Below are positions 5,602 to 10,151 of a stretch of 10,151 nt of DNA, piece by piece. Source of the DNA: Anaerolineae bacterium (GTDB lineage Bacteria > Chloroflexota > Anaerolineae > B4-G1 > DUEL01); contig JAFGOJ010000483.1 in NCBI GenBank assembly GCA_016926575.1, forward strand, positions 1 to 10,151. Direction: 5' to 3'. The notes below the pieces were generated by a model, which was not told the origin of the DNA, did not search any database, and saw only the letters and a program-made list of their open reading frames with translations. Every line of letters starts with the position of its first letter. The stretch's first letter is position 1. Position numbers and translations under genes: made by a program.

Positions 5602-5617
5602 CCTGAGATAGCAACCG

Positions 5618-7393
5618 ATGACCGAACAGATCGCCCTATTGCTCGCCATCATCGTTGTGACGCTCGTGCTGTTCTCGCTCGAGCGCCTGCCTGCCGACGT
5701 GATCGCACTCGGCGTCCTCTTGACCCTGATCCTCACCAACCTGATCCCAATCGACCAGGCATTCGCCGGATTCGGCAACAGCGCAGTGATGATGATCTTC
5801 GGGCTATTCATCCTCACCGCCGCACTCGTGCGTACCGGCGTCGTCGACATGGTCGGGCGCGCCATCTACAAATTCACCGGCGACAATTCGCGCCGCCTGC
5901 TAGGAGTGATCATGGCCGGCGCGGCAGCGTTGAGCGCGGTCATGAGCAACACCGCTACCACGGCCTTCTTCACCCCCATCTCCATCGGCCTGGCCCACCG
6001 GCTGCGCATCAGCGTTTCGAAACTCTTGATGCCCCTGGCCTTCGCGTCCATCCTGGCCAGCTCCGTCACCGTCATCAGCTCCTCCACCAACGTCGTCATC
6101 AGCGGCTTGCTGATCCAACACGATATGGAACCCTTCGGTATGTTCGAATTGTCCCTCGTAGGCATCCCCATCGTCCTGGTCGGACTGGCCTACATGCTCT
6201 TCATCGGCCAACACCTGATGCCGGACCGGGGCGGTTCTGAAACCCTGGCCGAAGAGTTCAGTATCCGCCCCTACTTGACAGAAATTCTGATCGCCGCCGA
6301 TTCCCCGCTGGTCGGGAAAACCCTGGCCGAAGCCGGCCTGGGCCACGACCTGGACCTGACCGTGTTGCAGATCGTCCGCTCCGACCAGCGCCATCTGGCC
6401 CCGCAGGCCAATCTGCGGATAGAAGAAGGGGACGTGCTCCTGGTTCAAGGCCAGCGGGATAACGTGCTCAAGATCAAGAACGCCTCCGGCATCGCCATCA
6501 AAGCCGACATCAAGCTATCCGATCCAGACCTCGAAACAAAGGACACCAAACTGGCGGAAGCCATCATCATGCGTCGCTCTCCGCTGATCGGTCGCACGTT
6601 GGAACAGGTAGGCTTCCGCGAGCAGTATGGAGTACAGGTTCTAGGCATCAACCGGCGGGGAAAAGTCATCCTACGCAAGATCAGCCAAATTTCACTCCAG
6701 GCGGGCGACGAGCTGTTGATCCAGGGCCGCCATTCGAAAATCGTGCGCCTCGACGAAAACGACACCCTGCGCATCGTGGGTATGGTGAACTACGAACGCC
6801 CCAACCGCCACCGCGCTCCGGTAGCAGTCGCCATCTTCGCGGGCGTGCTACTCATCGCCGCACTCGACATCATCCCGCTGCCCGTCGCCGTCCTCATGGG
6901 AGCGCTGGTCACCTTCATCACCGGGTGCATCACACCCGACGAAGCCTACCGCAGCGTCGAATGGAAAGCCCTGCTCGTCATCGGCTGTATGCTCACCATC
7001 GGCATCGCTATGGAGATCACCGGCACCGCCGCGTTCCTGGCCACGCAGATCATCGGCATGGTTGGAGAAGCCGGTCCCATCTGGTTGCTCACCGCCTTCT
7101 TTACACTGACTCTGCTGTTGACCCAACCGATGTCGAACCAGGCTGCCGCGGTCGTGGTCATTCCCATCGCCCTACAGACCGCCCTTCAACTGGACCTGAA
7201 CCCGCGCACGTTCGCCGTGATGATTGCCGTAGCCGCCAGTTGCTCTTACCTGACGCCTCTGGAACCGTCCTGCCTGATCGTCTACGGGCCCGGGCGCTAC
7301 CGTTTCGTCGATTTCCTCAAAGTGGGCGCGCTGCTAACGCTAATAACCTACGCCATCGCCATCGTACTCGTGCCCCTGTTCTGGCCACTCTAG
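5618..7393 (+). CDS. SLC13/DASS-type permease with two RCK_C (TrkA-C) domains
   Basis: This 591-residue membrane protein has a split transporter domain. Residues 1-200 and about 398-591 are hydrophobic halves, each with a divalent-anion:sodium symporter signature: MSNTATTAFFTP (SNT at 110-112) and TQPMSNQAAAVVVIP (SNQ at 506-508). The YGPGRYRFVDFLKVG segment near the C terminus is typical of SLC13 proteins carrying RCK_C insertions. Two cytoplasmic RCK_C domains lie at about 218-287 and 308-380, with LVGKTLAEAGL and LIGRTLEQVGF as matching starts, and each has a GDxLLVQG or GDELLIQG strand. RCK_C domains bind small ligands and probably gate transport. Family substrates include dicarboxylates and sulfate; the substrate here is unknown. 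The gene follows the MFS gene by 16 bases, has a weak ribosome binding site, and ends three bases from the convergent lipoprotein gene. Confidence 0.9.
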   Translation: MTEQIALLLAIIVVTLVLFSLERLPADVIALGVLLTLILTNLIPIDQAFAGFGNSAVMMIFGLFILTAALVRTGVVDMVGRAIYKFTGDNSRRLLGVIMAGAAALSAVMSNTATTAFFTPISIGLAHRLRISVSKLLMPLAFASILASSVTVISSSTNVVISGLLIQHDMEPFGMFELSLVGIPIVLVGLAYMLFIGQHLMPDRGGSETLAEEFSIRPYLTEILIAADSPLVGKTLAEAGLGHDLDLTVLQIVRSDQRHLAPQANLRIEEGDVLLVQGQRDNVLKIKNASGIAIKADIKLSDPDLETKDTKLAEAIIMRRSPLIGRTLEQVGFREQYGVQVLGINRRGKVILRKISQISLQAGDELLIQGRHSKIVRLDENDTLRIVGMVNYERPNRHRAPVAVAIFAGVLLIAALDIIPLPVAVLMGALVTFITGCITPDEAYRSVEWKALLVIGCMLTIGIAMEITGTAAFLATQIIGMVGEAGPIWLLTAFFTLTLLLTQPMSNQAAAVVVIPIALQTALQLDLNPRTFAVMIAVAASCSYLTPLEPSCLIVYGPGRYRFVDFLKVGALLTLITYAIAIVLVPLFWPL

Positions 7394-7396
7394 CCA

Positions 7397-9664
7397 TCAC
7401 TCCGGGTCGAACCGCCACAGCACCGCTTCGCCGTCGAAGCCAACCTCCACCCACACCCGCCCAACGCCGTCCACCACGACCTCGGCACAGGTCCCCCCCA
7501 CGACGCCCACCTGCTCGATCTCGCCGCCCGCGCTCCGGTAGACCACTCCGTCAGAACAGACCCACGCAGTGCCATCCGGCCCGAAATCCCACAGCACCGG
7601 CGCGTCGTATTCCGGGTCGTAAACCGCCACCCACGCCTCGTTCTCCCAACGATACAACGCCGTCGAATGCCAGGGGCCGGTCGCGCCGAAGCGAATGAAC
7701 TCAACCCACGGATTTCCCGCCGCATCCAGCGCGAAACTCGTGATCAATTGCCGCCGTTCCCACTCCGGCAGCGCGCGGCGCGTCCATGCCCGTGCCGCAG
7801 GGTCGTACTGGATCAACGCGTCAAAACCAGTCATCCACACCCGGCCCGCCCCATCGACCACAATGTCGTGCACACACTCGCCCGCCGTGTCCTCGGAGCC
7901 GCGCCACGCCTCCCCATCGAACCAGCGCACCCCCTGCCCTGCAATCACGATCCCATCCTGGATGCAACTCCCCACCCAAACGTTGCCTGCCTGGTCGCGC
8001 GCCAGCGCAGTCAACACCCGCACCGGTTCGTACATATCCTCCAGCGGCCCAAACCCGACCGCCGCCGCCGTGAGGGCCGTCCACTGCCCCGTCTCAGGGT
8101 CGAGGAAGCGCACCGACTCCCCCTCCACCATCCACACCCGGCCCAGCCCATCGACTACCGGCGCGCTGCCGTATCCGGGCGTCCACCCTTCCTCCGTGCC
8201 ATAAAACGTCCACGCTCCTTCCTCGTAAGAGGCCACGCGCCACCCGTCGTTCATCGCCACCCACACACGCCCGGTGCTGTCCATTCCCAGCACCCGGTTC
8301 GCCAGCCCGATGTAAAGCGGCACCCATTCCCCCTCCGCATACGCCGAGATGGAGAGATCGGTCACCAGCCACACCTCTCCTTCAGGGGAGACCCACACGT
8401 CCTGGACGGTGCCGGGCGGGACATCGCCAGAGACAAGTGCGTGGAAAGGCGCACTCGAAGGCGATGTGGGCCAGGGCGCAGGGGTAGGCGTTGGCGTCGC
8501 CCACGCTTCACCGGCCACCGACCAGTCCACCCCCCAGAACCGCACCGAGCGGTCGTCGGCAGTCGAGACCATCAGCCGACCGTCCGGGGAAAAGGCCAAC
8601 TCGCTCACGTCCGCCGGCACACTGTGAAGCAGTTGCCTGTCGTCAACCAGCCAGAACCGCAGCACACCGTCCGCCGCCCCCGTCGCCAGCAGCGCGCCAT
8701 CGGGAGAGAATGCGATACACTGCACCGTGTCCGGATGATCGAGCGTGAGCAGCGGCATCCCGTCGCTGCCGCGCCATACCGTCACCCGGTCGCCGCCGCC
8801 GGCCACCGCCACGCGCGTGCCATTCGCGGAAAAGGTCACCCGGCTTTCGCCCCCCCGCCGCGCCTCCTCGGCGTTCAGCAGGCTTCCGTCTGCCACGCGC
8901 CACAGCCGCGCCGATCCTTCCGACGTTCCCGACGCCAAGGTCTGACCATCCGGCGCAAACGCCAGGCTGGAGACTGCCCCTGAGCCACCCTCCAAGCCTC
9001 CCAACATCTGGCCCTCCGCAAGGCCCCAGAAGTAGATGGAACCGTCGAAGACACCGGAGACCAACATCGTCCCGTCGGGAGAGAAAGCCACCGCCCCCAC
9101 CGAGCCCCGGCCTGACTCCAGTTCCCCAACCAGCGCGCCGTCCGAGGTCCGCCACAGCGAAACCCGCCCAAAGAACGAGTACGCCCCTGAAGCCAGCACC
9201 TCCCCGTCAGGAGAGAAAGCCACGGAGTCCACTTCGCGCCCGGTATCGATGAAACGCGCCGTTTCCAGCGTCCCGGCATCGAACAGATACACCCCGGTTG
9301 ACCCCGTCACAGCCAGCCACCGCCCGTCGGGGGAAAAGACAGCGTTACTCGCCCGCGCGTCCGTAGACCAACGCGCCAATTCGACGATTCCCCCGACGGT
9401 TTCCGTAGAAATCGCGTCCTCGGGACGCGAGACGGGTTCCGTCAGCACGGCCAGCAGAGCGGGAGTAGCTGTAGCAGTCGGAGCAATGGGAGCCGTCGGC
9501 GTCAGGGCCACTGGAGAAGCCAGAGAAGGAGAAGGAGATACGAGTGCCGTCGGCGTCGCCGTAAGCCCTGCGCCCGCAAGAGGCTCACCGTCCGAAGTGG
9601 CACAGCCTGCGGCAAGCACCACCATCGACAAGATGATCCACACCCACCAGCGCCGCATCGTCAT
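7397..9664 (-). CDS. Lipoprotein with WD40 beta-propeller and second NHL/reg_prop-like propeller
   Basis: This predicted 755-residue exported lipoprotein has an N terminus MTMRRWWVWIILSMVVLAAGC that is a type II signal peptide with lipobox LAAGC (C21). Residues of about 22-85 are a Thr/Pro/Ser/Ala-rich linker. Residues of about 95-380 contain seven WD40-type repeats, each with a core such as VAFSPDG..LASG and ending RLW or RFW, enough for one seven-bladed propeller. A second Pro/Thr linker (388-405) leads to about eight shorter repeats (420-755) of the type DGxGRVWV, as in reg_prop or Vgb-like propellers. No enzyme motif is seen, so a surface scaffold or sensor role is likely but unproven. 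The start at 9664 is chosen because AGGAGG lies six bases upstream and the signal peptide follows at once; an upstream ATG at 9709 lacks both. The gene lies downstream of the rRNA operon on the same strand. Confidence 0.88.
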   Translation of the reverse strand: MTMRRWWVWIILSMVVLAAGCATSDGEPLAGAGLTATPTALVSPSPSLASPVALTPTAPIAPTATATPALLAVLTEPVSRPEDAISTETVGGIVELARWSTDARASNAVFSPDGRWLAVTGSTGVYLFDAGTLETARFIDTGREVDSVAFSPDGEVLASGAYSFFGRVSLWRTSDGALVGELESGRGSVGAVAFSPDGTMLVSGVFDGSIYFWGLAEGQMLGGLEGGSGAVSSLAFAPDGQTLASGTSEGSARLWRVADGSLLNAEEARRGGESRVTFSANGTRVAVAGGGDRVTVWRGSDGMPLLTLDHPDTVQCIAFSPDGALLATGAADGVLRFWLVDDRQLLHSVPADVSELAFSPDGRLMVSTADDRSVRFWGVDWSVAGEAWATPTPTPAPWPTSPSSAPFHALVSGDVPPGTVQDVWVSPEGEVWLVTDLSISAYAEGEWVPLYIGLANRVLGMDSTGRVWVAMNDGWRVASYEEGAWTFYGTEEGWTPGYGSAPVVDGLGRVWMVEGESVRFLDPETGQWTALTAAAVGFGPLEDMYEPVRVLTALARDQAGNVWVGSCIQDGIVIAGQGVRWFDGEAWRGSEDTAGECVHDIVVDGAGRVWMTGFDALIQYDPAARAWTRRALPEWERRQLITSFALDAAGNPWVEFIRFGATGPWHSTALYRWENEAWVAVYDPEYDAPVLWDFGPDGTAWVCSDGVVYRSAGGEIEQVGVVGGTCAEVVVDGVGRVWVEVGFDGEAVLWRFDPE

Positions 9665-9682
9665 ACCCCACCTCCTTCGAGC

Positions 9683-9711
9683 AGTGTAGCACCGATTGAG
9701 CGCCGGCACAA
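9683..9711 (-). promoter_or_regulatory. Candidate promoter of the lipoprotein gene
   Basis: On the minus strand TTGTGC (9711-9706) and TACACT (9688-9683) are separated by 17 bases. It lies between the palindromic rrn terminator and the gene start at 9664. The start site would fall near 9676, almost at the Shine-Dalgarno sequence, so the leader would be only about 12 bases. The boxes are moderate matches; read-through from the rRNA operon is the alternative. Confidence 0.4.
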
Positions 9712-9719
9712 CCCCTGAA

Positions 9720-9768
9720 CAACAAGAAGGCCCCCGATGTCATAATGACATCGGGGGCCTTCTTGTTG
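9720..9768 (-). terminator. 49-bp perfect palindrome, likely rRNA operon terminator
   Basis: Arms 9720-9743 and 9745-9768 are exact reverse complements of 24 bases around a single central A. The core is GGCCCCCGATGTCA. On the minus strand it lies 19 bases past the 3' end of 5S rRNA and ends in CCTTCTTGTTGTT, so it fits a very stable rRNA operon terminator. Because it is symmetrical it could work on both strands. The outer arm overlaps a smaller inverted repeat (TTGTTGC / GCAACAA, 9763-9778), so the two folds compete. Confidence 0.75.
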
Positions 9769-9787
9769 CAGGCAACAAAAAAGATCC

Positions 9788-9903
9788 TCTGGCAACGACC
9801 TACTCTCCCAGGGAGCTGCCTCCCAAGTACCATCGGCGCTGGCGGCCTTAACTTCCGGGTTCGAGATGGGACCGGGTGTATCCCCGCCGCTAAAGTCACC
9901 AGA
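9788..9903 (-). rRNA. rrf: 5S ribosomal RNA
   Basis: The minus-strand sequence starts TCTGGTGAC and ends GTTGCCAGA, about 116 bases. It contains the conserved 5S segments CCCATCTCGAACCCGGAAGT and GGGAGAGTAGGTCGTTGCC. The terminal stem TCTGG / CCAGA continues outward as AAGATCT / GGATCTT, giving a 12-bp processing stem around the mature RNA. Ends are by eye and may be off by one or two bases. It follows the 23S rRNA by about 50 bases with no tRNA between. Confidence 0.95.
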
Positions 9904-9954
9904 AGATCTTTTTAACGAACCTATGAATAGAGTGAAAACTCCAATTTCTCCGCG

Positions 9955-10151
9955 CCACGTACAAGCCCTCGACTGTTAGTAACGGGTCAGCTGAACACAT
10001 TACTGTGCTTACACCTCCCGCCTATAAACCGGTAGTCTTCCGGCAGTCTTACCTGATTTACTCAGTGGGGGACCTAGTCTTGGGGCACGTTTCCCACTTA
10101 GATGCTTTCAGCGGTTATCGTTGCCAGACGTTGGCTACCCAGCAATGCACC
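9955..10151 (-). rRNA. rrl: 23S ribosomal RNA, 3' end (partial)
   Basis: The minus strand carries the conserved 3' region of 23S rRNA, including CTGAAAGCATCTAAGTGGGA and the terminal part with CTGACCCGTTACTAACAGTC. Only about the last 200 bases are in the window; the gene continues past the window edge. The exact mature 3' end, near 9955, is estimated from similarity to known 23S ends. Confidence 0.95.

Noticed and set aside
4338..5606. 422-residue frame overlapping the MFS gene from ATG 4338
   Set aside because: It gives a His/Arg/Gly/Pro-rich non-membrane translation; the other frame has clear transmembrane segments and MFS motifs.
7667..8983. 438-residue plus-strand frame opposite the lipoprotein gene
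   Set aside because: It is antisense to well-formed propeller repeats and its Arg/Pro/His-rich content is typical of a shadow frame.
9665..9709. Upstream ATG start at 9709 for the lipoprotein
   Set aside because: The added 15 residues precede a complete signal peptide, and the upstream ATG lacks the AGGAGG that serves the start at 9664.
1..10151. CRISPR arrays, insertion sequences, prophage genes or a tRNA-Sec
   Set aside because: I saw no regularly spaced repeats, transposase or integrase motifs, and no long-extra-arm tRNA with anticodon TCA in the window.

Overview
The window is GC-rich bacterial DNA. It holds a selenium-metabolism operon, a cyclic-nucleotide-binding protein gene, a tRNA-Gly, two membrane transporter genes, a large surface lipoprotein gene and the end of an rRNA operon. 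The lipoprotein (Thr/Pro-rich linkers, WD40 repeats) and the overall gene style suggest Chloroflexota. This is an inference; the 23S and 5S rRNA in the window would settle it.

Layout. Bases 1-420 carry no convincing protein gene. They hold inverted repeats, a candidate promoter (176-203), a short leader ORF ending in UGA with a strong hairpin behind it, and a Rho-independent terminator ending 18 bases before the first operon gene. Bases 421-3497 are a tight four-gene operon: a class V aminotransferase-fold cysteine desulfurase, a DUF3343 putative S/Se carrier, a YedF-type TusA-DsrE protein, and selD. selD has an in-frame UGA at codon 17, exactly where the catalytic Cys/Sec of selenophosphate synthetase belongs, so it is read here as a 349-residue selenoprotein starting at 2448. 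Bases 3508-4125 carry a promoter, a long leader and a stand-alone cyclic-nucleotide-binding domain gene. A tRNA-Gly(CCC) with its own sigma70-type promoter and a terminator follows (4132-4328). An MFS transporter (4348-5601) and an SLC13/DASS-type permease with two RCK_C domains (5618-7393) follow, probably co-transcribed.

From 7397 to the end everything is on the minus strand. A 755-residue lipoprotein with two predicted beta-propellers ends three bases from the permease gene. Upstream of it are a 49-bp perfect palindrome (likely rrn terminator), the 5S rRNA and the 3' end of the 23S rRNA.

How it fits together. The desulfurase, DUF3343 and YedF proteins are the group expected to mobilise and carry sulfur or selenium, and SelD makes selenophosphate. 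A Sec codon in selD implies that the host also has selA, selB and tRNA-Sec outside this window. The most interesting unexplained element is the operon leader: UGA, a SECIS-like hairpin at the usual distance, a second UGA, then an attenuator-like terminator. This could make expression depend on selenium status. That model is my inference and is untested.
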